64,000 nt of DNA from Myxococcaceae bacterium (GCA_016793095.1 JAEUJQ010000073.1:62001-126000), one strand, 5' to 3'; shown: positions 25,843 to 35,160, numbered from the stretch's first letter. Numbers and translations: made by a program. Notes: generated by a model not told the origin, from the sequence alone.

Positions 25843-27717
25843 TCAGCGGCAGGCCGCCACGCACACCGCGGCGCCCTGAGGGCCAAGCGAAGCCAGCAGG
25901 TCGCAGTAGCCCGACAGACAGCCAACGTCAGACTGGCACATCGCGCCCTCTCCGCGCGGCGCGACGCAGGTCCCTTCGCGGCCGACACCTCCGTCGGCGG
26001 CCAGGCACTCACCGGTGAAGCAGGGCACCGGCGAGTTGGCGATGCACGGCTGCCCGACTCGTCCGGCGGCCGCGCACGTTCCGCCGACACAGGTGTACGG
26101 AAAGAGACACTCGGAGCCACACGGCTCTCCGAGTGTGGGAGTGCGAGCGCACCTCGCCGTCCCGCCAGTCGTCAGGCAGCGCTCTCCCGCGGCGGCACAC
26201 GACTCGCTCCGGGTCGAGTCGCAGGCCTGCCCAGAGGCCGCCCTCGTCGCGCACACGTTGCTCGAGGTGCAGTAGTCGGTGCTGCGGCAGTTCGAGGCGC
26301 TCGAGCAGGGAGTCGCCGGGCCGGCAGCCTGGCACTGGCGGCTCGGCATGGTGCAGTACTGGGCCACGCCGCACTCGTAGTTGCCGTTGCAGGCGTCACC
26401 CACCTGCGGAACGCCGCACGTGCCGGGCGTTCCTGTCCCGCCGTCGTTGGTCACGCTCTTGCTTCGGCACACCTCGTTCGAGTTGCGACAGGACTGGGTG
26501 CTCGAGCACGCCTGCCCCGTCTGCTGACTCGAGGTGTACTCGCGACAGATCCTCAGCACGTCATCACACCCCAGCGGAGACTGGCAGTCGTTCGAGTAGA
26601 GGCAACGGGCCCCCGATCCGCCCTGCGGGTTGCACCGTCCGAGGATGCACTGAAGAGGCCGCTGGCAGTCGCTCGAGAAGCGGCAGGCGCTGCCCTGTGC
26701 GCCCGCCGGAGAGCAGACCAGGCTGGCGCAGACGGCCCCCTCGATGCACTCACCCGTCGATTGGCAGCCCGTGCCGAGAGCCTTCTTCGGGCGGCAGATA
26801 CGGCTGGAGTCACAGTACGCGTCGGGGACGCACCGGAAGTCGGGGCAGCTCGCGCCCGCCAGGGGCAGGGCGACGCACACGCTGTTGCGGCACTCCTGAC
26901 GAGGCCCGCAGCCCAGGAAGCCGTTGCAGGCCGAGCCGGGCGCTGGCTCGTTCAAGCAGGTGTTGTTGATGCACACGAACGGCGTGGCGCAGCTGCCGTC
27001 GGCGCGGCACGACTCCCCCAGGTTCCCGCCGACGGTGCAGCGCCTCATGCACGGGCCGCCGTTGCAGGACAGCGTCGGGTCCACACAGTCGGTGCGAGAG
27101 AAGCAGGCGCCGTTCGCCGCCGCTGCGGGTGAGGTGACCCCATCACACGAAGTCGGGTTGCCCGACGGGCTGCCGCCCACGCAGGGAATCGCCGCGACCT
27201 CCGCGAGGCACGCCTGGCCCCGCGTGGCGTTGTACGTCGCCGCGCCGGCAAGCACCGAGCGTTCCGTCGCGAGGTACGTGTTGATGCCGTAGCCGCGCGT
27301 GGCGAACATCTGCCGAAGGACGGCTGCGCAGTCCGCCGTCGAAGTGGTGGGGAGGCTTCCGCACTCGATGGCCTTCTGGCAATACACGGTGCTGAAGTCG
27401 TCGAGGAAGGCTGAGTAGCCCGTGACCGACGAGCCACCGCCGGTGCCGCTCATCCCACCGCCGGAAGGGCCGCCGCCCGCGCCCGCGCCCGCGCCGCCGG
27501 TACACATGCCCGAGACGCACGACTGCGACAGCGAGCACGAGACGCACGCCGCGCCGTTCGCTCCGCAGCTGAGGTTGGACGAGGACTGACACCGTCCAGC
27601 CGTGTCGCAGCATCCGAGAGCACAGGTCGCGGCCGAGCACCGCGGCGCGCCACACGAGGGGAGGACCGCCACGACGAAGCCGGCGACGAGGCCGAGGACG
27701 ACGGAGAGCGTGCGCAT
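25843..27717 (-). CDS. Large Cys-rich lipoprotein (repeated disulfide modules)
   Basis: 624 aa from the ATG ending at 27717. The signal peptide ends in lipobox LPSC (Cys22). A Gly/Ser-rich linker lies at about 78-98. Then there is an all-alpha segment (about 100-190: FLDDFSTVYCQKAIECGS...CAAVLRQMFATRG). The rest is about ten copies of a 35-45-residue module of the type G.CR...DC...L.C....C........G..C. These resemble Dickkopf/EGF-like knots common in myxobacterial surface lipoproteins. Over 50 Cys in total imply that it folds outside the cytoplasm. No enzyme motif. Likely a structural or binding protein at the outer membrane. Divergent from the beta-barrel gene at 27914. Confidence 0.85.
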   Translation of the reverse strand: MRTLSVVLGLVAGFVVAVLPSCGAPRCSAATCALGCCDTAGRCQSSSNLSCGANGAACVSCSLSQSCVSGMCTGGAGAGAGGGPSGGGMSGTGGGSSVTGYSAFLDDFSTVYCQKAIECGSLPTTSTADCAAVLRQMFATRGYGINTYLATERSVLAGAATYNATRGQACLAEVAAIPCVGGSPSGNPTSCDGVTSPAAAANGACFSRTDCVDPTLSCNGGPCMRRCTVGGNLGESCRADGSCATPFVCINNTCLNEPAPGSACNGFLGCGPRQECRNSVCVALPLAGASCPDFRCVPDAYCDSSRICRPKKALGTGCQSTGECIEGAVCASLVCSPAGAQGSACRFSSDCQRPLQCILGRCNPQGGSGARCLYSNDCQSPLGCDDVLRICREYTSSQQTGQACSSTQSCRNSNEVCRSKSVTNDGGTGTPGTCGVPQVGDACNGNYECGVAQYCTMPSRQCQAAGPATPCSSASNCRSTDYCTSSNVCATRAASGQACDSTRSESCAAAGERCLTTGGTARCARTPTLGEPCGSECLFPYTCVGGTCAAAGRVGQPCIANSPVPCFTGECLAADGGVGREGTCVAPRGEGAMCQSDVGCLSGYCDLLASLGPQGAAVCVAACR

Positions 27718-27913
27718 GGCGTCCCCGTAGCAGGTACGACTGTCAATGGCCAAAGGGTGCGCTTCGTCCGCGCGAAGAGGTCGTCACGGACCGCTCACGG
27801 AAGAGCCACGAGTTGAACCGGGGTGCAGCGCTGCAGGTACCCCGCACCCGTTCGGGCGCCGTCGGTTCCACGCGTCCGTCCGTGCTCGCGCAGCGGTGGT
27901 AGGGTCGACGCCG

Positions 27914-29281
27914 GTGCTGCCGCTCGCGCTCGTTCTGGTCCTCGCTCAGAGCCCCGATGGCGGCGTGCCCACTGTTGTGCAGGCGCCTCCGCCCCTCGAT
28001 CCCGAGCCCACCGTTCACCTCTCAGCCGGCGCCGAGGGCGAGCTGGGGCTCTTGCCCTCGGGGTCCGCCGAGAACGGCGTCGACCTCATGTTCGGGTTCA
28101 GGCCGATGGTGGGCATGGCTGTCGGAGACGTGTTCTCGATTCAGCTCGGTCCCCTCATCCGGCTGCGCGTCATCGACACCCCGCCGCTCGACCGTGCGCG
28201 AGACCTCGGCGGCGTGGTGCGCGGCCAGGACTGGGACCGCTCAGGTGACTTCGGGGAGCTGCTCCAGTCGCTCCGCATCGGCACCGAGACCAGCACGTTC
28301 CACCTGAAGGCGGGGCCGATTCACAAGAAGACGCTGGGCCTCGGGCACCTGCTGTTCCGATACTCCAACCGGCTCAACGCAGACGCGCGGCCCTCGGCGG
28401 CGACGGCGGTGTTGTCGGTCAGCTTCCTGCGCTTCGAGGTGTTCGCCTCGGACATCTTCGCGGGTCGCCTGTTCGCGGCTGAGGTGACGTGGGACATCGG
28501 CCGCTCGTTCTCGGGGGACGCCTCGGCGCACGGCCGCTTCATGCTCTCGCTCTCGGGCGGACATGACTTCGCCGTGGGGACGCCGGCAGCGGTCAGAGGC
28601 CCTGTGTGCCAGGCCGAGCAGCCGTGCGAACCGGCGTCGGTGGCCATGCTCGAACCGTCGAGCCTCGTGCACCTCGACGTGTCGGCCGTGCTCCTGCGCA
28701 GCAGCACCATCTCGCTCATGTTGGTGGCAGGGCTCGGGGCCCGCGCGACGGCGTCGAGAGACCTCGGCTTCCTCCTCGGCGGCGCGATGGACGTGCGCCT
28801 GTCTGACGTCGAGGTGTCGCTGCGAGCCGAGGGGCGCAAGCAGGCGGGCGCGTTCCGCCACGGCTACTTCGGGCCTCAGTACGAGCTGGCGCGGTTCTCG
28901 GGCATCGGCTTCGGGTTCCCCGCGCTCGCGAGCGAGATGCTCCCGGACGCGTTCTCGGTATTCGGCGAGCTGCGCCTGCGGTTGCTGCAGCTCATCACGG
29001 TCGATGGCGCCGTCGAGGCCTTCACCTTCGGGCGCACCGACTTCGACACCACGCTCTCGGTCGAGCTGCTCGAGAAGAAGCTCATCGCCGAGGCGCGCGT
29101 GGGGGCGGTGGGGCTCGGCCAGGCGCCGCGATGGCTGCTGACGGCCGGCCTGCGCTGGCGGCTCTTCACGTCGTTCTACGTGCTGGGCTCGGGCGGCACC
29201 GTGTTCTTCCCCGCGCCCGACGGGCATCTCGTGCGAGGCGTGATGGCGTCGGCCGGCGTCGGGGTGGACATCGAGCGTTGA
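27914..29281 (+). CDS. Predicted outer-membrane beta-barrel protein
   Basis: 455 aa from the GTG at 27914, with AGGG about 9 bp upstream; a longer frame before it is not protein-like. A signal peptide (MLPLALVLVLAQ) is followed by a Pro-rich link and then alternating amphipathic strands typical of a barrel (e.g. LHLSAGAEGELGLLPSG, FSIQLGPLIRLRV, SISLMLVAGLGARATA, WLLTAGLRWRLFTSFYVLGSG). A Cys pair sits in one extracellular-type loop (CQAEQPC). The product ends VMASAGVGVDIER, not the usual final aromatic. It precedes an Omp85-like gene by 54 bp and is probably its operon partner, perhaps a client or cargo barrel. Function unknown. Confidence 0.75.
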   Translation: MLPLALVLVLAQSPDGGVPTVVQAPPPLDPEPTVHLSAGAEGELGLLPSGSAENGVDLMFGFRPMVGMAVGDVFSIQLGPLIRLRVIDTPPLDRARDLGGVVRGQDWDRSGDFGELLQSLRIGTETSTFHLKAGPIHKKTLGLGHLLFRYSNRLNADARPSAATAVLSVSFLRFEVFASDIFAGRLFAAEVTWDIGRSFSGDASAHGRFMLSLSGGHDFAVGTPAAVRGPVCQAEQPCEPASVAMLEPSSLVHLDVSAVLLRSSTISLMLVAGLGARATASRDLGFLLGGAMDVRLSDVEVSLRAEGRKQAGAFRHGYFGPQYELARFSGIGFGFPALASEMLPDAFSVFGELRLRLLQLITVDGAVEAFTFGRTDFDTTLSVELLEKKLIAEARVGAVGLGQAPRWLLTAGLRWRLFTSFYVLGSGGTVFFPAPDGHLVRGVMASAGVGVDIER

Positions 29282-29335
29282 CGGACCGGTCGACCTCGTG
29301 CGGACCAGCTTCGTCTTCTGGCATGAAGCCCCGCG

Positions 29336-30553
29336 ATGTGGCCCGTCCTGTTCAGCCTGCTGGCCACCGCGCCCTGCGAGCCCCTCGCGCTCGAGGTGGT
29401 GGGCACCGCGCGGCTGCGGCGAGAGGTGGTGGAGGACCTGCTCCCGGGCCCGCCCCCGCTCTGCGTCAGCGACGACCAGCTCGAGGAGATCGACCGCCGC
29501 CTGTGGAGCCTCGGGCTCTTCGACGCCGTGAAGGTGGAGCGCGACGGGCAGGTGCTGCGGGTCACGCTGCGCGAGAAGTGGACGCTGATCCCCACCGCCG
29601 ACCTCGCGACCAGCCGCACCCTCGTCGACAGCTACTTCTTCCTGAGCCTCACCGAGTTCAACTTCCTGGGTCGCGCGATGGAGCTGAGCGGCTTCGCGAT
29701 GTGGAGCGAGCGGAGCCCGTCCTTTGCGTTGTCCTGGAAGGAACCTGAGACGCGGGCGCGCGCCGTCTCGTTTCAGGCCGACGTCTCGTCCATCGGCAGC
29801 TCGCTCTTCTTCGAGGACACGGAGTTCGAGTGGAGCCGGAGGTGGTGGTCGGCCCGCTTCGGCGCGCGGGCGCCCTTCTGGTACGGCACCCAGTGGCGGC
29901 TCTCGGCGATGGTGGACCTCTCGTACGAGCGCTCGACGGGCGTACTGCCGGCGGGCGTCCGCACCGAGGGCCTGAACGTGGGGCTGTTGCTCGGCGCGGT
30001 GTGGGACCGGTTCGAGTGGCATGACCTCGTGCCTCACGGCACGCGCGTCACCTTCGAAGCGGCTCCGTACCTCTTCTTCACGGCGCGTGACGTCACGCAG
30101 CGTCACGGCGCTCAAGCGAGCGTGCTCACGTCCTTCAAGTTCGGCGAGCGCACCGCGCTCCTCCTGGCGGGCGCCGCAGCGGTGTCGTGGTGGGGCGACC
30201 CGAACAACGCGATGCTGCTGGGCAACGTCTCCCAGGGCGGCGGCGTGCGTGGCCTCCCCGACAACCTCTTCCGAACGGCGGCGCACGGCTTCGGGAACCT
30301 CGAGCTGCGCCGAGCGCTCGGTGTGACCCCCACCCTCTTCTTCCAGCCGGTCGTCTTCGTGGACGGGGCGGTGATGGCGCGCATCGACGCGTTCGGCCAA
30401 CCCGTGCAGGCCGTCCCCGCGCTCTCGGCCGGCGCCGGCCTGCGCTTCATCTGGACGACGCTCGCCTCCCTGGTGCCGCGAATCGACGGCGGCGTGCTGT
30501 TTCTCCCGTTCCGCTCCTGGTTCTTCACCTTCGGCCTCTCGCAGTACCTCTGA
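29336..30553 (+). CDS. Omp85-family (BamA/TamA-like) outer-membrane protein with one POTRA domain
   Basis: 405 aa. After a short signal (MWPVLFSLLATAP) there is a single POTRA-like domain (about 18-85): LEVVGTARLRREVVEDLL...DDQLEEIDRRLWSLGLFDAVKVERDGQVLRVTLREK. The remainder is a C-terminal barrel of about 300 residues. It contains VRGLPDN (about 303-309), which fits the VRGF/Y motif in loop 6 that marks the Omp85 superfamily. BamA has five POTRA domains and TamA three, so this is a short variant, more like FhaC- or patatin-linked types. Possible roles are inserting the barrel encoded upstream or secreting a partner. The C-terminus ends in Leu rather than an aromatic. Confidence 0.82.
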   Translation: MWPVLFSLLATAPCEPLALEVVGTARLRREVVEDLLPGPPPLCVSDDQLEEIDRRLWSLGLFDAVKVERDGQVLRVTLREKWTLIPTADLATSRTLVDSYFFLSLTEFNFLGRAMELSGFAMWSERSPSFALSWKEPETRARAVSFQADVSSIGSSLFFEDTEFEWSRRWWSARFGARAPFWYGTQWRLSAMVDLSYERSTGVLPAGVRTEGLNVGLLLGAVWDRFEWHDLVPHGTRVTFEAAPYLFFTARDVTQRHGAQASVLTSFKFGERTALLLAGAAAVSWWGDPNNAMLLGNVSQGGGVRGLPDNLFRTAAHGFGNLELRRALGVTPTLFFQPVVFVDGAVMARIDAFGQPVQAVPALSAGAGLRFIWTTLASLVPRIDGGVLFLPFRSWFFTFGLSQYL

Positions 30554-30640
30554 GCCGTCGAGCGGCTGACCAGCGTCAGGGCGGTAGATCGACCCGGCAG
30601 GCCGTCCGTTGAAGAGCCCACACCCTCTTCAGGAGCCGCC

Positions 30641-31906
30641 ATGAAGCTCACCCGCCGCTTCGTCCTCACGTCCGCCGCCGCGACCCTCGCTGCGCCCGCC
30701 TTCGCCGAGTCGTGGGGGGTGGTGCCGCCGCCCTCGTTCCGCGAGGTCATCGCGAGGGTGTGCGCGATGCCGATGGACCAGGACCTCCAGGCGCGCGCCG
30801 GTCGCCGCGGGCTGAACGTGATGAACGTGATGTGGGAGGACACCGGCCGCTACCAGGGCTCGTCCGTGGGGCCGAACATCAGCGACCTGACGCTGCAGGT
30901 GCGCGAGCGCGTCGGCGAGCAGGTGCGCACCTCGCTGCTCCCCGTCATCCGCTACCCGAACTTCACCGACACCACCGCCGACGTGAAGGCCGACCGGCTC
31001 TGGGTGCGCGTCGGCAACGAGCGCGATGGAGCGACGAAGCGCGCAGTGCGCCTGTCAGAGGTGCTGAAGAACCTGAAGGAGTACCTCTCGGTGCCAGCCA
31101 GCTTGAAGGGCTCGGGCAACCTGCTCGCGGGCCGTGACACGCACTTCCTGGTGAGCGCCCAGCACGTCTTCGTGCCCCTGCCCCGGGAGGGGAAGGCCGA
31201 GTTCAACCCGGTGCTCTTCAACTACCAGTCGGCGCCAGGCAACCCGGCTGTGCTGACGCTGCTGGTGACGCGCGAGGGGCTGTCGGTGCGCGTCATCGAG
31301 AACAAGCCGGGTGACCAGACGTTCCAGGGCTGGGGCCAGCAGCTCTTCTTCAACGACAAGGGCCAGAAGACGACCTTCACCGCCGAGCGGAAGAGCGCGG
31401 TGGCGAACCGCATCGCGAGCGGGCAGGGCACCGCCGCCGACCAGGGCGCGCTCGACGAGGGCGCGGACATGATGATGCTGGTCCAGGTGCCGCTGAAGTA
31501 CCGGGAGCCACCGCGTCGAGGCCTGTTGCTGGGCTTCGCAGAGGGCGCCCCGATGCCCGCGTCGGCGCCGATGGACAACAAGGAGAGCCTGGCGCGCCGC
31601 GCGCGAGACGAGTCGGACGTCGAGCAGGCGGTGCTCGGCCACGGTGAGGCGATGGGGCCCCACGAAGAGTGCGGCGGCCTCGAGCTCGTGCGCGACGACC
31701 GCTTCCCCGTGCGGGTGACGGTGCAGTTCTACAAGGCCACCAGCAACGGCGTGGTGTCGGACTCTGACCTCGCCGACGTCGAGCGCTCCATCAAGCGCAC
31801 CTATGCGAGCGCGGACTTCGTCGGCTCGCTCGTGGTGCCGACCTCGGAGCAGGACCTTCAGCGCCCCACCAACTGGTTCGAGCGGACCTTCGGGCTGCGC
31901 TTCTGA
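30641..31906 (+). CDS. Exported hypothetical protein with Tat-like or Sec signal
   Basis: 421 aa. The ATG has AGGAG at about 6 bp. The signal MKLTRRFVLTSAAATLAAPAFA contains a twin Arg (TRRFVLT), a plausible Tat signal; cleavage after AFA. The mature part has a block RAGRRGLNVMNVMWEDTGRYQGSSVGPNISDLTLQV, then a region of alternating strands and helices, and near the end a Cys-containing segment (EECGGLELVRDDRFPVRVTVQFYKATSNGVVSD). No known catalytic motif found. The 'NVMWEDTGRY' and 'GPNISDLTLQV' stretches look strongly conserved, which suggests a family of myxobacterial periplasmic proteins without assigned role. Stands alone, followed by a strong hairpin. Confidence 0.75.
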   Translation: MKLTRRFVLTSAAATLAAPAFAESWGVVPPPSFREVIARVCAMPMDQDLQARAGRRGLNVMNVMWEDTGRYQGSSVGPNISDLTLQVRERVGEQVRTSLLPVIRYPNFTDTTADVKADRLWVRVGNERDGATKRAVRLSEVLKNLKEYLSVPASLKGSGNLLAGRDTHFLVSAQHVFVPLPREGKAEFNPVLFNYQSAPGNPAVLTLLVTREGLSVRVIENKPGDQTFQGWGQQLFFNDKGQKTTFTAERKSAVANRIASGQGTAADQGALDEGADMMMLVQVPLKYREPPRRGLLLGFAEGAPMPASAPMDNKESLARRARDESDVEQAVLGHGEAMGPHEECGGLELVRDDRFPVRVTVQFYKATSNGVVSDSDLADVERSIKRTYASADFVGSLVVPTSEQDLQRPTNWFERTFGLRF

Positions 31907-31919
31907 CCGGCCGCCGCCG

Positions 31920-31955
31920 CCCCGGGACCGCCGCTCGAGTCCGGCAGTCCCGGGG
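31920..31955. terminator. Strong GC hairpin between convergent genes
   Basis: CCCCGGGAC and GTCCCGGGG form a perfect 9-bp stem with an 18-nt loop, directly between the stop codons at 31906 and 31962. Position suggests a bidirectional terminator; there is no T-tract. Confidence 0.55.
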
Positions 31956-31961
31956 CATCGC

Positions 31962-32744
31962 TCACCACTGCGCGCGCCGCAGCTCGAGCAGCCACGCGTC
32001 GAGCGCCTGAACGGCCTTCACGGGCGCTTCGGCGGGGAGCTCGCTCGCGTCCCTCGCCTCGTCGAGCTTCGTGAAGAGGTGCCGCGTGCGCTCCCGCCAC
32101 AGCGTGGACAGCTCGGTCGGCAGCGGCGCCTGCTCTCCCTTCGTCTTCGCCTCGACGAGGGCGAGCACGTCGGCGACGGCGCAGGGCTCCGCCAGCCTTG
32201 TGACGTCCGTCTCGAGCTGGCCGGTGCGCAGCAGGTGCACGCCGGTGAGGACCGTGCGCACGACGTAGAGCAGCCGCTTCGCCGAGGTGTAGCCGGTGGC
32301 CTCCCACTCGCGGTGCTGCTGCCGCGCGAAGCCCTGGTAGTGCCGGTACACCCGCCGTGACAGCACCGCCGTCACGAGCGGCCGCAGCCCGACGAGCTCG
32401 GTCGCCACCACTGGCTGCAGCCGGCCGAGCAGGCGCTCGATGAAGTTGCCGTTGCCCCCCACGACGCCGCGCAGGACGAACTGCACCTCGTTCGACGTGT
32501 AGTCCACCTCGACGCCGTCGATGACGGTGAGCAGCTCGCGGTGTCGGGAGCGCGGCTCGAGGGCCAGCAGCTCACGCGTCGGCTCGACGTGCACCGCCTT
32601 GAGGTCGAGGTCGCTGTCCGGTGAGGGAAAGCCGTAGGCGTGGGCGCCCGAGAGCGCCACGACGAGGTGGCGGCGCTCGCGCGCCTGATCGGCGAGGAAC
32701 GCGGTGGCCACAGCGGTCTGGTGCGGTGTCAGCGTGGCCGTCAT
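31962..32744 (-). CDS. RlaP-type nucleotidyltransferase, copy 1
   Basis: 260 aa, ATG with GGAG at 6 bp. It belongs to the COG3541/PF10127 group (DNA polymerase beta superfamily; RlaP was described as an RNA-repair ligase-associated polymerase). Evidence: ALSGAHAYGFPSPDSDLDLK (about 30-49) with the G[SA]-x-AYG start and carboxylates Asp45 and Asp47. A further acidic EVDYTSNEV is likely the third metal ligand, and NFIERLLGR matches the family's NPN-x-x-E-x-L element. The C-terminal half is helical (FARQQHREWEATGYTSAKRLLYVVRTVLTGVHLL), typical of substrate-binding helices. It would transfer nucleotides to an RNA or protein end; the target is unknown. Last of a three-gene minus-strand set with a zinc-ribbon protein and a second RlaP-like gene. 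Confidence 0.85.
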   Translation of the reverse strand: MTATLTPHQTAVATAFLADQARERRHLVVALSGAHAYGFPSPDSDLDLKAVHVEPTRELLALEPRSRHRELLTVIDGVEVDYTSNEVQFVLRGVVGGNGNFIERLLGRLQPVVATELVGLRPLVTAVLSRRVYRHYQGFARQQHREWEATGYTSAKRLLYVVRTVLTGVHLLRTGQLETDVTRLAEPCAVADVLALVEAKTKGEQAPLPTELSTLWRERTRHLFTKLDEARDASELPAEAPVKAVQALDAWLLELRRAQW

Positions 32745-32798
32745 GACGTCTCCCGGTGGTCTGGACGAACGGGCGCCACTCCACTGACGGGCAACGAC

Positions 32799-33017
32799 TC
32801 AGTCGACCTGCTCGTGCCCTTCGCGCAAGACGCCGCGTTGCCGGCAGGCTGGACACCGGTCGGCTGGGTCGTCGCCCTCCCAGCCGTCGAGGAACAGCTC
32901 GAGCTCTGACTCCAGCTCGTCCCGGTCGTCGAAGGGGCCCGACGTGACGGTGTTGACGACGGTGCCCCGCTTCTCACAGCCGGGAGTCGGACACTCGACG
33001 AAGACACGAAAGCGCAC
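32799..33017 (-). CDS. Small zinc-ribbon protein
   Basis: 72 aa from a GTG. Two Cys sites could bind one zinc: C-P-T-P-G-C near residues 9-14 and C-P-A-C near 57-60, separated by an acidic helix (DDRDELESELELFLDGWEGDDP). Small, no signal peptide, so cytoplasmic. It lies between two RlaP-like nucleotidyltransferase genes (54 bp to one, 183 bp to the other), which suggests a shared task, perhaps nucleic-acid binding. Family not recognised. Coding nature is supported by the paired Cys and the balanced composition. Confidence 0.65.
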   Translation of the reverse strand: MRFRVFVECPTPGCEKRGTVVNTVTSGPFDDRDELESELELFLDGWEGDDPADRCPACRQRGVLREGHEQVD

Positions 33018-33200
33018 GCGCGGAGGATGTCACCGGTGATGAACGCGGTGCAGGGCGGCGGCTTCACGTCGCGGGACGACGCAGGGGCTTCTGCTCCCGG
33101 CTTGACATGCCGCCACAGCTCGGCAGGCGACCGGCGTGGGCCGTGACTCCGAGAGAGCGCTCTCCCGCCGACGGGGAAGGCCGGGACGCCTCTCAGCGAC

Positions 33201-34490
33201 TCAGGGTCCCACTCGAGGGTCCGTCGAGGCGGGCGCCGGTGCGGGTGGCGCATCGTGTCCCCATGGACCCGGCGCGCGGGACAGCCAGCGGGCCGCTCTC
33301 ACCTCGGCGATGCGCTGGAGCAGCCCGTGCGCAGCCGCGAGGTCGGGGCCATCGGGCAACGGGCTGGTGTCCCGCGCCGCCTCGAGGGCCGGCGCCAGCG
33401 CCTCTGCCTCGGCCAGCACCTCCGACAACGGCACCCCGCCGCCCTTGATGTCGAGGAGCCGCGCCCGCAGCGCGCCAGTCGCCTCGAAGGAAGGCGCTCC
33501 GGTGCGCAGCCACCCGGTCGCGAGGTGGATGAGGCGCAGCAGGTTGTAGGCGTTCCTGGGCGACAGCCGCCGGGCGAACGTCTCACCGTCGTCGTCTCCG
33601 CGGTGCACCACGCCGCCAGCGAGCGCCCAGGCCTTGAGCGACGCGAAGTCGTTGGCGGCGATGAAGCCCTGATCGGCAAGCGAGCGGTACAGCTGCTTCA
33701 GGTACGTCTTCGTCGCCAGCAGCGCCTCGGCCGAAGACGCGTGCTCCCTCGGCGAGAGGTCCGCGAGGCGGGCCGCCACGTCGTCGAGGGTGAGCGCCGG
33801 ATTCGCGCGCAGCCAGTCGAGCACGGTGTCGCGATGCGCGGCGAGGCGCGCCGACTTCGTGAGGGAGTCGAGCTGCCTCAGCGCGTACCGGCCGAAGCTA
33901 CCGAAGAGCTGCTTCGAGACGAAGGCGTGCCGCGCCGAGAGCAGCCATTCCCCCACCTCATCCAGCGCGCGCACAGACGGCACGAAGAGCAGCTCGAGCG
34001 TGTTGGGGTCGGCGCGGAGCGCCTGCGCGATGGTCTTCTCGACTTCCCAGAAGGTGTGGCTGCCGTCAGCGCTCACCAGGTCTCGGGGTGGCTCGACGAG
34101 GCCCGCTGTCCAGCGGAAGGGCAACAGGAACGCCCCCCGCACGTCGGTGTCCGAGGTCGCGTCGGCGAGCCCCCAGGCCCGAGAGCCCACTGTCGCCTCC
34201 AGGACGGCGCATTGGCGCAGAGCGCTCCAGGCCGTCTCTCGCCGCACCGCGAAGGCGGCCTGCCCCTCGCGCCTCGGCAGCAGCTCATCCCGCCGAAACC
34301 ACACCTCACCGAGGCCGAGCACCTGGACGTCGTAGCCGCCGTCACGGGCGCGGGTGACGCGTCCCACCAGCCCGGGGGGAAGCCTGCGCTCGCCGAGCAA
34401 CCGCTCGACGCGCGTCGTCACCTCGGCGCCGTGAGGGAGCACCGACGGGGCGCCGTCGAGGACGTCGAGGGGAGAGGGCCGGCTGTCCAT
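33201..34490 (-). CDS. RlaP-type nucleotidyltransferase, copy 2
   Basis: 429 aa, longer than copy 1. An extra N-terminal domain (about 1-85) has a small beta-like region, GRVTRARDGGYDVQVLGLGEVWFRRDELLPR. The nucleotidyltransferase core follows: VGSRAWGLADATSDTDVRGAFL (about 101-122) with catalytic Asp114 and Asp116. A helical block continues: HTFWEVEKTIAQALRADPNTLELLFVP, where 'DPNTLELL' is the NPN-x-x-E-L signature of COG3541/RlaP. The C-terminal third is helical and includes YALRQLDSLTKSARLAAHR and RNAYNLLRLIHLATGWL. It is first in the minus-strand set. Its start faces the 1.7-kb repeat region at 34491-36234. The two copies are too different for a recent duplication. Confidence 0.83.
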   Translation of the reverse strand: MDSRPSPLDVLDGAPSVLPHGAEVTTRVERLLGERRLPPGLVGRVTRARDGGYDVQVLGLGEVWFRRDELLPRREGQAAFAVRRETAWSALRQCAVLEATVGSRAWGLADATSDTDVRGAFLLPFRWTAGLVEPPRDLVSADGSHTFWEVEKTIAQALRADPNTLELLFVPSVRALDEVGEWLLSARHAFVSKQLFGSFGRYALRQLDSLTKSARLAAHRDTVLDWLRANPALTLDDVAARLADLSPREHASSAEALLATKTYLKQLYRSLADQGFIAANDFASLKAWALAGGVVHRGDDDGETFARRLSPRNAYNLLRLIHLATGWLRTGAPSFEATGALRARLLDIKGGGVPLSEVLAEAEALAPALEAARDTSPLPDGPDLAAAHGLLQRIAEVRAARWLSRAPGPWGHDAPPAPAPASTDPRVGP

Positions 34491-34559
34491 GGTCGCGCTG
34501 ACGATGGCACGTCGAGACGCTGACGCCAGAGCCCTGGCCTGTGCCGTGACAGATCGACT

Positions 34560-34704
34560 GTGCCTCTGTCGGGAGTGAGCTTCCAGTAGCCGCTGTCGAG
34601 CGCGGGCTTCGGGGGCGTGCCTCTGTCGGGAGTGTGCCTCGGTCGGGCGTGCCTCCGTCGGGCGTGCCGGGTGCGTAGCTCGGTCGGGCGTGCCTCCGTC
34701 GGCC
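34560..34704. repeat. Interspersed 15-bp repeat group
   Basis: Six copies of GTGCCTC-N-GTCGG(G/C)(A/C) begin at 34560, 34617, 34634, 34649, 34675 (variant GTAGCTC) and 34690; a seventh copy is at 35022. Spacing is 15-17 bp in the denser part. Seen directly in the sequence. Confidence 0.8.
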
Positions 34705-34859
34705 GTGTGGCTCGTGAGAGCGTGTGACTCGCGTGGATGGAGGGCGCTGTGCGCGCCTGCGTCTTCTGCTCCTCCGACAGCGAGCTACGCCCGGCCGAGC
34801 GAAAGCCCGCGCTCCCCGGGCTACGGGAGGCGGCGTGTGCACTGGCGGCGGCTGTGGCT

Positions 34860-34937
34860 CGTGTGGCTCAGCGGTTCGTGTGGCTCAGCGGTTCGTGTGG
34901 CTCAGCGGTTCGTGTGGCTTGGCTCAGCGGCCGTGTT
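34860..34937. repeat. 17-bp tandem repeat
   Basis: Three perfect consecutive copies of CGTGTGGCTCAGCGGTT (34860-34910) followed by two degenerate copies. GTGTGGCTC recurs at 34695-34713 and 35061-35080, linking this tandem with the neighbouring repeats. Confidence 0.85.
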
Positions 34938-35160
34938 GCTCGGTGCTCGTGAGGGTGTGTGCAGCGCGTGTGCAGCGCGTGTGGCTCTGCGGCACGGCGG
35001 GACGGCGGCACGGCGGCTCGTGTGCCTCCGTCGGCCGTGTGGGCGCGGTGCTCCGTGAGCGCGTGTGGCTCGTGTGGCTCGGCCGCTCGTGTGCGCCAAC
35101 ATCCCGCAGGACTCGCGTCCCCGGTCGCCGCGTCGGCGCGTTCGCCTCGCCGTCAGGACC

